A stretch of DNA of 64,000 nucleotides from NCBI GenBank assembly GCA_937967375.1, contig CALCJF010000038.1, positions 1 to 64,000 of the forward strand, read 5' to 3'. Shown in pieces: positions 53,997 to 61,415 of the stretch. A program made the position numbers and the translations under genes. The notes under the pieces are model-generated. The model saw nothing but the letters and a program-made list of their open reading frames with translations. It had not been told where the DNA came from and did no database searches. Numbering within the stretch: the first letter of the stretch is position 1; each line of letters opens with the position of its first letter. Origin of the DNA: an uncultured Leucobacter sp. (GTDB lineage: Bacteria > Actinomycetota > Actinomycetes > Actinomycetales > Microbacteriaceae).

Positions 53997-54014
53997 TTCA
54001 ATATTATACTTGAA
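53997..54014. promoter_or_regulatory. MerR operator candidate over a -10 box
   Basis: TTCAATATTATACTTGAA has TTCAA/TTGAA arms around the TATACT box (54005-54010), in the intergenic region between the MerR regulator and the small gene at 54017. It is the most AT-rich spot in this region. Repressor binding there would block the rightward promoter. Confidence 0.5.
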
Positions 54015-54016
54015 GT

Positions 54017-54217
54017 ATGAGTGATTCCCCAGATAACCCGACCCGATTCCGCCTGGACATAGACCTGGGAGCCGTCGCGGGAGATCCAGTTGAGGAACTG
54101 GCGCGTGTGCTGCGGTACTGGGGCGGCAACATGAAGCATTACGACCTCGCCCAGCCGATTACCGAGACCATCTACGACTCGGAGTATCGAGAGGTCGGCA
54201 AATGGTCGCTGTCTTGA
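54017..54217 (+). CDS. Small IME protein (66 residues)
   Basis: A 66-residue acidic protein, start MSDSPDNPTRFRLDIDLGAV, then DPVEELARVLRYWGGNMKHYDL. No family recognised. TATACT six bases before ATG indicates a leaderless transcript, and a strong hairpin follows the stop. It is divergent from the MerR gene. The helical core and charged ends might suit a small DNA- or protein-binding role, but nothing shows it. Confidence 0.6.
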   Translation: MSDSPDNPTRFRLDIDLGAVAGDPVEELARVLRYWGGNMKHYDLAQPITETIYDSEYREVGKWSLS

Positions 54218-54242
54218 CCCGCGAAACCGCACCCTAGAGCGA

Positions 54243-54287
54243 CTGCGGATGCTCGCGCCGGAATGATTCCCGGCGCGAGCATTCGCA
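54243..54287 (+). terminator. 19-bp stem hairpin after the small gene
   Basis: CTGCGGATGCTCGCGCCGG (54243-54261) pairs with 54269-54287 with a single wobble and a 7-base loop. It lies 26 bp after the stop codon of the 66-residue gene. No T-run follows, as is usual for actinobacterial hairpin terminators. Confidence 0.75.
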
Positions 54288-54418
54288 GCCGTTCCTATCG
54301 CTGCAGGGCGGCCTTCTGACAAGTCGTACCTGCGCTGCGCCGGGGAAGCAGCGACGTATCGACTGACGAACGGTTGTAGCGGCGTGCTGGTTCACGTCCT
54401 GGCGTGGGTTCTGGTGGC

Positions 54419-54440
54419 GCACCTCCTTCACGGGAGGTGC
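54419..54440 (+). promoter_or_regulatory. Leader hairpin at sigma-like gene start (paralogue 2)
   Basis: GCACCTCC (54419-54426), loop TTCACG, GGAGGTGC (54433-54440): a perfect 8-bp stem that contains the whole GGAGGTG ribosome site, four bases before the GTG start. CACCTCCTT in the upstream arm equals the 3' end of 16S rRNA, so it is an exact anti-Shine-Dalgarno mimic. Confidence 0.65.
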
Positions 54441-54444
54441 CACC

Positions 54445-55320
54445 GTGACCGAACACACCCCACCCACTACAGGCGACGACGCCGCAGCCCAGGATGGCTC
54501 GCCACGCCACGGGTTCGAGACACCAGAGGGCTTACGCACCCTGCTGATCCGGTTGCACGAGGCCGGGCCTGGGGCCTGGCGCAGTGACCGTGAAGCCGCG
54601 GAACTCATGCGGTACACGGCAGAGAGGTATCGACGCCTGGCCCGCAAGTACGCACTGGATGAGTGGGAGATTGCCTCGGCAGCATTCGAGGTCATGCTCG
54701 CCCCCTCGACCAGGAACGCCGGAAACCCGTGGGCGGTCGTCACTCGCGCGATGAAGATCACCTGTGGCGTCGAAGTGCGGGCGGCGGGGATGCTCGTCTC
54801 GCCGAGCAAGGTGCGCCACACGGCCAGAATCGTCGGCTTCCACGACGCCATCCGGTTCGCGGAGCGAGAGAACCTGGCCGACTACCACCCCGCGTTCGCC
54901 GTCAACCCCACCACCGACAATGAGGAAGACTTCGACGGCAGCGAGCGCGCTCGGGTCGCTGCCGTCCTATCGGAGATAGTCGGGCTGTTCGCCTCGGCCG
55001 GATGGGATGCCGTGCTCGTGACCGACTGCATCGAGCACGTCGCCTACCGGCTCGGCGATCTGACCTCCCGGCCGAACGCGGTAGAGGTGCTACGCCGCGA
55101 CCGCGCTATCCCGGAGCTGCTCGGGGTACCGTCGACGTCGTGGGCTGCCTTGCTGCGGATCGTGCTCGGGCATCCCGCTCCGAAACACGCTGGTACTGCG
55201 ACTGGCGACGGGGTGCTGCTGCGCCTGCTCAGCGGCGAACCCCTCGACTCCCTGCGCTGCGACACCGGCCTGCTGGCTGCGATATGGGCCGCCAACCCAG
55301 ACAAGCAGGCCGAACCCTGA
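54445..55320 (+). CDS. Sigma-region-2-like IME protein (paralogue 2)
   Basis: A 291-residue homologue of the ICE protein at 27913. Shared blocks are GFETPEGLRTLLIRLHEAGPGAW, AELMRYTAERYRRLARKYALD, NPWAVVTRAMKITC, RENLADYHPAF and a C-terminal LRIVLGHP. The N-terminal helices resemble sigma-70 region 2; no region 4 is seen. Function unknown. GTG 54445 agrees with the paralogue's start. Its presence in both the ICE and IME suggests a shared role in element life cycle. Confidence 0.7.
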   Translation: MTEHTPPTTGDDAAAQDGSPRHGFETPEGLRTLLIRLHEAGPGAWRSDREAAELMRYTAERYRRLARKYALDEWEIASAAFEVMLAPSTRNAGNPWAVVTRAMKITCGVEVRAAGMLVSPSKVRHTARIVGFHDAIRFAERENLADYHPAFAVNPTTDNEEDFDGSERARVAAVLSEIVGLFASAGWDAVLVTDCIEHVAYRLGDLTSRPNAVEVLRRDRAIPELLGVPSTSWAALLRIVLGHPAPKHAGTATGDGVLLRLLSGEPLDSLRCDTGLLAAIWAANPDKQAEP

Positions 55321-55360
55321 ACCACCGCGAGTCTGTGGGAGGGGCGTCGTACCTATCAGC

Positions 55361-55591
55361 ATGAGCATCCCCACCGCACCCGCCTCCGTCACTCCTGACC
55401 GTTCCGCGCCGTCGTCACAGCATGCTGCTTTCACGTTGGGAGCACGCCTGGCCGCTGCCTCACGTCAGGCGCAGGGTTTGCCCGCGACGGTGGACGATCC
55501 GGCGGTGCTGGACGAACTGCGAGGACTCTGCACGGCACCTCGCCCCAACAAGCGCATTGTCTCGAAGATACGGAAAGGCCCCGCACCCTGA
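55361..55591 (+). CDS. Small uncharacterised IME protein
   Basis: A 76-residue protein rich in Ala, Pro and Arg (LGARLAAASRQAQGLPATVDDPAVLDELRGL, ending RIVSKIRKGPAP). No family recognised and no good ribosome site directly before ATG. It follows the sigma-like gene by 41 bp and ends before the convergent recombinase. Moderately likely to be real because its codon use fits the region. Confidence 0.5.
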   Translation: MSIPTAPASVTPDRSAPSSQHAAFTLGARLAAASRQAQGLPATVDDPAVLDELRGLCTAPRPNKRIVSKIRKGPAP

Positions 55592-55645
55592 ACCGCTTGC
55601 GCTGGTCAAGATGCGGGGCCGACAACGCCCTGCGGGTGGCCGTGC

Positions 55646-57223
55646 TCAGGCTCGCCAGACGAACTCCACCCGGCGGGCCAGCACCTCGGCGCGGTACACG
55701 GTGCGGCGGGTGTGGAACGCCTCAACCGTCTCGTTGCGGCGACGTGCTGGGGTCGCACCGTTCATCCCGTTCGGCAGAGCGTGGACGAGCACGGCTTCCA
55801 AGATCAGGCTGGTGGCCTGGTACTGCCACAACGGGGTACGCCCCGCCCATTCTTTGGCGACGGTGGTCACGTCGATGCCCGGCCCCTCCTGTTCGGGCAT
55901 GGCGGCGGCGTACTCACGCCGGGTGACCTCGATCCGCTCGGCGATCCTGGCCCGCTGCCGCACCCACATCGCCTTGTCGATCAACCCGTCATAGTGATCG
56001 TCGTCCAATCGGGCCAGGCGTTCCCGGTCAGCATCCAGCCTCGCGGCGAGACCGACCCGCGCACCCGCGTCCACGCTCGGCGTCGCCCGCTTCGACGGGG
56101 CCAGGGTGATTTGCTCGAATGTTGCCAGCACCGCTTCTTCCACCAGTTTCAAGATGTCGGCGGAGCGGATCGAGCGGTGACATCCGCCGCGGGTGGCCTG
56201 CACGCACTGATACACGTTGCCTCGGTGGAGCATCGCCCGCCCACACGCTGAGCAGCGGATCAGCCCCGAGAACGGATACATGCGCTTCGCCGCCCCACTG
56301 CCGGGCTGATGGAAGTTCCGCGCCTGCTTCCGCGCATCGAGCACATCGGAGACCTGCTGCCAGGTGTCCTCATCGAGAATCGCAGGCCAGGCGGCTTTCA
56401 CCTGCATCTGCGAGGTCTTCGCACGGGTGCCGTCCGGCAATACGGGGCGGTACTCGCGCACGCCTTTGATGGAGGGGCTGCGCAGCACCATCTTGATCGT
56501 CTTATCCGACCACGCGCACCCGTGGGTGGTCAGCACGCCGCGCTCGTTCCAGTCCTTGCGAATCCGGTACAGCGACTCACCGGCCAGCACCCGCTGCGCG
56601 GCCTCGGCCACCATCGGCCCCGCCACCGGATCAACGACGAGGGCACCGGACTCGGCGCGGTAGCCGAACGGCACCCTGCCGCCGTGCCAGGTGCCCTCAA
56701 TGGCTTGCTGCTTGGCTGCGCGGGCGACTCGGCGGGCGGTGTCGGCGCTGGACTTGTTCGCCATCGCTACCAGCACCCTGGCCATCGCTACATCCGAATC
56801 GGTGTCCAACCGTAGGGAGCCGGTGACCGAGCGCACGGTGAACCCGGCCAGCACTTTCGCGTCGATCAAGTCCTCCAAATCTCTGGGGTCGCGTACCGCT
56901 CGATCCAGGTCGTAGGCGATCATCACTTGCGCCTGTCCATCGGCCAGGTGCTTGAGCATCGCGCGGAACTCTGGGCGAACCACGCGGCGCACCCGCTCAC
57001 CCGATGCCAGCGTGATCGTGCGCTGCTTGAACGCCGACGTGTCATTCTCACGGAACACCGCCGCGACCTCCCAGCCGTGCGCGACAGCGTAGGCGCGGCA
57101 ATCGGCCTCCTGCCGATCCACCCCACGCTCGGTACTCTCGGGATCATCACTGATCCGCACATACACCACCGCCCGCAACGGCGACACTGACCCCGTACTC
57201 TGTTCCTGCTGGTTCTGGCCCAT
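55646..57223 (-). CDS. Large serine recombinase of the IME
   Basis: A 525-residue serine integrase. The catalytic domain has VVYVRISDD (nucleophile Ser25), DTSAFKQ, YDLDRAVRDPRDLEDLID and TGSLRLDTDSDVAMARVL; a recombinase domain follows (GTWHGGRVPFGYRA, KGVREYRPV), then a zinc ribbon (RCSACGRAMLHRGNVYQC...GC) and coiled-coil. This is a phiC31-class enzyme. ATG 57223 follows AAGGTGGG; the gene starts 26 bp inside the right inverted repeat, so it is at the end of the IME as usual. Confidence 0.93.
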   Translation of the reverse strand: MGQNQQEQSTGSVSPLRAVVYVRISDDPESTERGVDRQEADCRAYAVAHGWEVAAVFRENDTSAFKQRTITLASGERVRRVVRPEFRAMLKHLADGQAQVMIAYDLDRAVRDPRDLEDLIDAKVLAGFTVRSVTGSLRLDTDSDVAMARVLVAMANKSSADTARRVARAAKQQAIEGTWHGGRVPFGYRAESGALVVDPVAGPMVAEAAQRVLAGESLYRIRKDWNERGVLTTHGCAWSDKTIKMVLRSPSIKGVREYRPVLPDGTRAKTSQMQVKAAWPAILDEDTWQQVSDVLDARKQARNFHQPGSGAAKRMYPFSGLIRCSACGRAMLHRGNVYQCVQATRGGCHRSIRSADILKLVEEAVLATFEQITLAPSKRATPSVDAGARVGLAARLDADRERLARLDDDHYDGLIDKAMWVRQRARIAERIEVTRREYAAAMPEQEGPGIDVTTVAKEWAGRTPLWQYQATSLILEAVLVHALPNGMNGATPARRRNETVEAFHTRRTVYRAEVLARRVEFVWRA

Positions 57224-57248
57224 CAGTCGGCCCACCTTCCTACTCGTG

Positions 57249-57281
57249 TGAGAGGTAGGTGCGTTTACAGAACCTCGGCTA
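57249..57281. repeat. Right terminal inverted repeat of IME with core
   Basis: Read inward on the minus strand it runs TAGCCGAGGT, four bases, TAAACGCAC, two bases, ACCT, matching the left end. Bases 57272-57281 (ACCTCGGCTA) are the core shared with the left junction, and the relaxase reading frame resumes at 57280. Confidence 0.8.
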
Positions 57282-58284
57282 CGCCGTCACCGCCTACCGC
57301 GCCCAGGGCGTCACCGTCGATACTTCGCATGTGCTGGTCGATCCGTCGATGACCAGGGAGAACCTGTACGTCGCGATGACTCGCGGCCGGGACGGGAACT
57401 ACGCCTACGTCGCCGTCGACACCCCCGACGACGCACACCGGCACCCGCATGAGGCTGCGGACGTGGAGGAGGCCGCCAGGCGGGTGCTGTTTGGGGTGCT
57501 GAACCATTCCGGGGTGGAGCTGTCGGCGCACGAAACGATCGAGCGGGAGCAGGAGAAGTGGGGGTCGATCCGTCAGCTCGCCGCCGAGTACGAGACCATC
57601 GCCACCGAAGCCCAACACGACCGCTGGGCCACCCTCATCCACGCTTCTGGCCTCACCCCATCACAAGCAGGCGCCGTGCTCGACTCCGATACTTTCGGCG
57701 CCCTCGCCGCCGAACTCCGCCGCGCCGAGGCGAACCATCACGACGTCGACCGGCTTCTCCCGCGCCTCGTGAAAGCTCGGGGCTTCGATGACGCCGACGA
57801 CATCGCCTCCGTCCTGCGCTGGCGCCTCGCGACCGCCACCCAGCACCCCGCCACAGGTGGGCGCGCGGCGCAGGCTCCGAGGTTGATCGCGGGCCTTATC
57901 CCGGTCGCTAACGCGATTACGGAGCCGGATATGCGGAGGGCGCTCGCGGAACGTCATCAACTCATCGAGCAGCGCGCTGCGACCCTCGCTGAGCAAGCCG
58001 CGGCAGATGGTGCGCCGTGGATGCGGGCGCTCGGGGCGCGGCCGGATGATCCACGCAAGCAGGAGGCCTGGGCCCGGTACGCGCGCACCGTCGCCGCATA
58101 CCGCGACCGCTACGGAGTCACGAGTGACGATGGTCTCGGGCCGGCTCCGGACGGGATCGCGCAGAAGATCGACCAAGCCCGCGCCACGCAAGCAATCCAA
58201 CGCGCGCGAGCACTCACGACTCAGCGGGAGCGCCCTAAGGCCGCACCGAACGCGCTGATTCGCCAGAGGGGGCGATCGTTGTAG
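57280..58284 (+). pseudogene. C-terminal part of the ICE MobF relaxase, cut off by IME
   Basis: From YAVTAYRAQGVTVDTSHVL and ENLYVAMTRGRDGNYAYV this is helicase motifs V-VI and the C-terminal helical region of a MobF protein (334 codons). It continues the frame of the gene at 45842 exactly when the IME is removed. An in-frame ATG at 57259 lies inside the IME end, so a short peptide may be made, but no independent function is expected. When the IME excises, the gene is whole again (1,186 codons). Confidence 0.9.
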
Positions 58285-58436
58285 GCGACCCGAGGGTTCC
58301 GCTTCTCGGAGGCTCGACGTACAGTAGTGGCAGAGCGGCAGAAAACTGCATGACATATTTCGCCTCCGGGCCGGGCTTTCGGGCCACCTCCATTAGCGCC
58401 GCGACTAATTGCAGTGCGCTAGTGAGAGGAATCATC

Positions 58437-58781
58437 ATGTTGAGCTTCATCGTCTCGGGAATCGCGAGCGTGGTCGTCAGGCTGAACCGTTACCTTCCCA
58501 GTTTTCGGCTCATTCAGCGCGTCGTCCATCGACGCGACAGCCACAAGTGGGGCGTTCCCGCGATGCTCCCCGCGGTGCCCTACTTCCTCGTCGCGAACAT
58601 CTTCAAAGGCATTCTCGAGGACGGAGGGCACGCCTTGTTCAGCGTGCCGCTCCTGTGGTGCCTGGTCATGGGAATCGTGTTCATCGTGCTCGGCCCGATC
58701 AGCCTCCTGCTCCTCGCAAAGGCTCGGACACGAGAAGCCATCGCTCGCTGGAACGCGCGGCGCCAGGAGCAGAACCCCTAG
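58437..58781 (+). CDS. Small ICE membrane protein
   Basis: A 114-residue protein with an amphipathic N-terminus (SGIASVVVRLNRYLPSFRLIQRVVHRR) and two membrane helices (about 35-55, 65-92). GAGAGGA precedes ATG 58437. It lies downstream of the relaxase and may be cotranscribed with it when the IME is out. Unrecognised family. Confidence 0.65.
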   Translation: MLSFIVSGIASVVVRLNRYLPSFRLIQRVVHRRDSHKWGVPAMLPAVPYFLVANIFKGILEDGGHALFSVPLLWCLVMGIVFIVLGPISLLLLAKARTREAIARWNARRQEQNP

Positions 58782-59007
58782 AAGGACAAGGTACGCGCCG
58801 AGTGGGCGTCTTCTCATGCTGATAGCCGGTGATCGTAGGGGCTTCGGCCATTCCGATAGTCATGGAGGCGGGATGCTGAGATGAAGCGCGACATGCTCTT
58901 GTCTCCATAGCGTTTTCGCCAGGCTGGTCGGATGCACAGAAACCATTTGCCAAGACCATCTAGCCTGATCTCTTTCCTATACGTGGCCCTCGAAACAGGG
59001 ATGCGAC
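58782..59007. other. 226-bp spacer before second integrase
   Basis: No gene is seen. The stretch before the integrase start is AT-richer than the flanks (TTTCCTATACG near 58973-58983). It would hold the promoter and possibly an attachment site of a second element, but no repeat of the tRNA-Pro 3' end and no clear direct repeat was found. Confidence 0.4.
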
Positions 59008-60183
59008 GTGGGTAGGCCCCGCACTCCGATCGGCACATTCGGCAAGATCAGCCACCGCAAGATCGGCAAAGGCCGCAACGAGGCGCGCGCCCGCTACCGA
59101 GACTGGGACGGCAAGCTGCGCGCCGTCCAATGCAGCGGCTCCACCCGTGCAGCGGCGGAACTCGCACTCAAACGAAAGCTTGCCGAACGCTCTCTTTTCC
59201 AGCCGGGCTTCATCGGCATCAGCGCCGACAGCCGGTTCCCGGCGCTCGTGGACTACTGGCTCGAAGACATGGAGATCGAAGATCGCCTCTCGAAGACCAC
59301 ACGACAGCTCTATGAACGCAACATGCGCACCCTCGTCGCGCCGGTCTTCGCTGAGCTCACTCTGCGCGAAATCGGGGTCGCTCGCTGCGACTACTTCCTG
59401 AAACAGCTTGCGAAGCAGAGCTACAACAGGGCCAGGCAAGCCCGCGTCGTCCTCAGGCTCGCACTCGGCCTCGCCGTACGGCACGAAGTGATCCCGCGCA
59501 ACCCAATGGATCACGTCTCCCGGCTGCGCCGCCCCGTCAGCATCCCGGACGCATTCGAGGACTCCGACATCGAGCTGATCCGCGAATCCGTGCGCGCCTG
59601 GGAAGAACGGAAGATCACTGCCGGGCCGAGACCTGACGGGCAGCTCGGCCAGATCATCGAAGTGATCCTCGGAACCTCTGTCCGGATCGGGGAGGTGCTC
59701 GCGATCCGGCTGCGCGACCTGGATCTGCGCAGTACGATCCCGACGGTGAAGATCACCGGCACGATCGTCAGCCGGAAAGGCGAACCGACGCACCGGCAGG
59801 ATCACCCGAAAACCTCGCGTTCGGTGCGAAGGATTGCGCTCCCGGCGTTCGTGGTGAAGGCGATCAAGGCTCGGCTGAAGAAGCGGCTCTCGATCGATCC
59901 CGACGCTTTGCTGTTCTGCAACCGTAAGGGCGGGCCGATGACCACGAACAACGTCCGTCGGCAGCTCCGCTCGATCATGGACAAAACCGGGCTCGAAGGC
60001 GTTACACCCCATAGATTCCGCAGGACCGGGGCCACAACGATCTATCACGCTGGGGGCCTTGAGCTCGCGGCCGGCCTCCTCGGGCACACCGATCCGAGGA
60101 TCACCCAGCAGCACTACATCGCCCGCAACGACCTCGTGGATCCGGCTACCGCATCAATGCTCGAACAGCGATTCGGAGGATAG
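59008..60183 (+). CDS. Second tyrosine integrase
   Basis: A 391-residue recombinase, different from the one at 9285. Catalytic residues are seen as Arg in LGTSVRIGEVLAIRL, HRFRRTGAT, and His...Tyr in LLGHTDPRITQQHYIA. An N-terminal AP2-like arm domain (MGRPRTPIGTFGKISHRKIG) is followed by a SAM-like core (LERNMRTLVAPVFAE). GTG 59008 is the start. It may belong to a second element in accretion with the ICE, or to a genomic island ending here. A hairpin terminator follows. Confidence 0.92.
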   Translation: MGRPRTPIGTFGKISHRKIGKGRNEARARYRDWDGKLRAVQCSGSTRAAAELALKRKLAERSLFQPGFIGISADSRFPALVDYWLEDMEIEDRLSKTTRQLYERNMRTLVAPVFAELTLREIGVARCDYFLKQLAKQSYNRARQARVVLRLALGLAVRHEVIPRNPMDHVSRLRRPVSIPDAFEDSDIELIRESVRAWEERKITAGPRPDGQLGQIIEVILGTSVRIGEVLAIRLRDLDLRSTIPTVKITGTIVSRKGEPTHRQDHPKTSRSVRRIALPAFVVKAIKARLKKRLSIDPDALLFCNRKGGPMTTNNVRRQLRSIMDKTGLEGVTPHRFRRTGATTIYHAGGLELAAGLLGHTDPRITQQHYIARNDLVDPATASMLEQRFGG

Positions 60184-60200
60184 TCGCCCCAGCGCGCACG

Positions 60201-60240
60201 GGGAACCGCGCCCGATCAAGATGATCCGGGCGCGGTTCCC
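60201..60240 (+). terminator. Hairpin terminator after second integrase
   Basis: GGGAACCGCGCCCG (60201-60214) pairs perfectly with CGGGCGCGGTTCCC (60227-60240) around a 12-base loop, 17 bp after the integrase stop codon. Confidence 0.8.
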
Positions 60241-60270
60241 AGAACCCAGGTCTTCACGTAGGGTCGGAAC

Positions 60271-60474
60271 ATGGAGGACGACGGCATCAAGATCACGGAT
60301 GACATGGAGATCCGCGTATCGGATCCAGGCACTGGCTACCGCACGTGCCCGGTGTGCGGTGGCGATTGCGTTCCCGAGCCGAGTGGTGCAGATGGGTACG
60401 GCATCCGCATCATGTTCGTCTGCCCTGAGCACGGAGTGCACAGCATTGTCGACCCGTTCGCGGACAAGCGCTAA
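60271..60474 (+). CDS. Small zinc-ribbon protein
   Basis: A 67-residue protein with TCPVCGGDCV and VCPEHGVHS, a probable zinc ribbon using two CxxC/CxxH pairs. Function unknown; small zinc ribbons of this type are common in mobile actinobacterial DNA. A TAGGGT box (60259-60264) six bases before the ATG indicates a leaderless mRNA. It starts a possible operon with the HTH protein. Confidence 0.65.
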   Translation: MEDDGIKITDDMEIRVSDPGTGYRTCPVCGGDCVPEPSGADGYGIRIMFVCPEHGVHSIVDPFADKR

Positions 60475-60498
60475 GGATCTGAACTACTCGGGCCGCTG

Positions 60499-61323
60499 AT
60501 GAACGATCCAGGAGCACGCAGCACGATCGTGCTGAACTCTGCTCAGATCGCGGTGCTCGAATGGATCAAGGCAGGGAGCCCCGACGGGGTCTACCCAAAG
60601 GGCGACTTCGGGCATCGCATTTCTGCCCGAGCGCTGCAAAGCCGCGGGCTCGTGCAGGTCTCGGGTCACGGTGCTCGATGGCGCGCTCAGCTCACTGAGC
60701 GAGGCAAGGCCTGGCCCGTTGCCATTCCTGCAGATGCCAAGGCAAGAAAACTTCAATCCCAAGCAAAGTCACGGGAACCGACTACGGGCGCTGAACCGCA
60801 AGTCACGCTGCATGTTGAAGCGGGCGAACGGGGCGGGGCGACCTTGAACGCTATGCGGAGAATCCGCAAACCCAAGCCAGCGAAATCACGCAAGATTCCG
60901 ACGCGGCAAGTGAGCAAGCAGGAGACCTACATGAAGTACAAAGTCGTCGTGACCCGGGTGCAAGTCGCCGAACGATGGGTGCGCGCAACCGATGAGGAGC
61001 ACGCAGCCCAGAAAGTGCAAGAAGAGTTCGAGCGCCCCTACGGGTACGTCAGCGCTTGGAAAACCACCGCCTCCGAAGTCGAGGTCGTCGAAGCGGAGCA
61101 GACCACGGTGATCCGCCCGAATCTCCTATCAGAGACCGGGCCGATGCTGCTCTCCCTGAAAGACGCCGGTGCGGCCCTCGGCATCCCGCACTCTGCCGTG
61201 TACGAGCTCACGAAACGAGGCGAACTGGAACATGCCCGCATCGGTTCACGAAAGTATGTCTCCCGAGAATCGCTCATGGACTTCATCAAGGAGAACACCC
61301 ATCGCGGCTACTACGCAGGGTGA
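60499..61323 (+). CDS. HTH protein with excisionase-like C-terminus
   Basis: A 274-residue protein. The N-terminal region (1-75) looks like a winged helix (SAQIAVLEWIKAGSPDG...LTERGKAW); a basic linker follows (KPKPAKSRK); the C-terminal 60 residues are an HTH_17 domain (LSLKDAGAALGIPHSAVYELTKRGELEHARIGSRKYVSRESLMDFIK). An internal ATG at 60931 with CAGGAG seven bases upstream could yield a 130-residue C-terminal product. It may regulate the neighbouring integrase. Confidence 0.7.
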   Translation: MNDPGARSTIVLNSAQIAVLEWIKAGSPDGVYPKGDFGHRISARALQSRGLVQVSGHGARWRAQLTERGKAWPVAIPADAKARKLQSQAKSREPTTGAEPQVTLHVEAGERGGATLNAMRRIRKPKPAKSRKIPTRQVSKQETYMKYKVVVTRVQVAERWVRATDEEHAAQKVQEEFERPYGYVSAWKTTASEVEVVEAEQTTVIRPNLLSETGPMLLSLKDAGAALGIPHSAVYELTKRGELEHARIGSRKYVSRESLMDFIKENTHRGYYAG

Positions 61324-61415
61324 TGTCACTTTAGTTCCGAGATGGGAACCAATGTGACAAGGGCACTGGCCTGGACCGCCTACCGAAGAACCTTGATTCG
61401 ACCTACTCTGGGGGC

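Larger units (their letters stand above)
48398..57281. mobile_element. Nested integrative mobilizable element carrying erm (8,882 bp)
   Basis: The segment lies between two copies of ACCTCGGCTA inside the ICE relaxase gene. It encodes a large serine recombinase at one end, its own MobF relaxase, an Erm methyltransferase with leader, a MerR regulator and two or three small genes, but no secretion channel. Such an element is mobilizable and would use the ICE's type IV system. Deleting one TA-to-TA interval (8,882 bp) rejoins the relaxase codons DLG-YAV in frame. Boundaries come from this reconstruction. Confidence 0.9.

Noticed and set aside
57259..57279. ATG at 57259 as start of an independent gene
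   Set aside because: The first seven codons lie in the IME end, lack a ribosome site, and the rest is the continuation of the interrupted relaxase.
48398..57281. Prophage interpretation of the insert
   Set aside because: A serine integrase is present, but there are no structural, packaging or lysis genes; a relaxase is present instead, so it is an IME.
58285..59007. Right attachment site of the ICE
   Set aside because: No copy of the tRNA-Pro 3' end was found here or elsewhere in the window.
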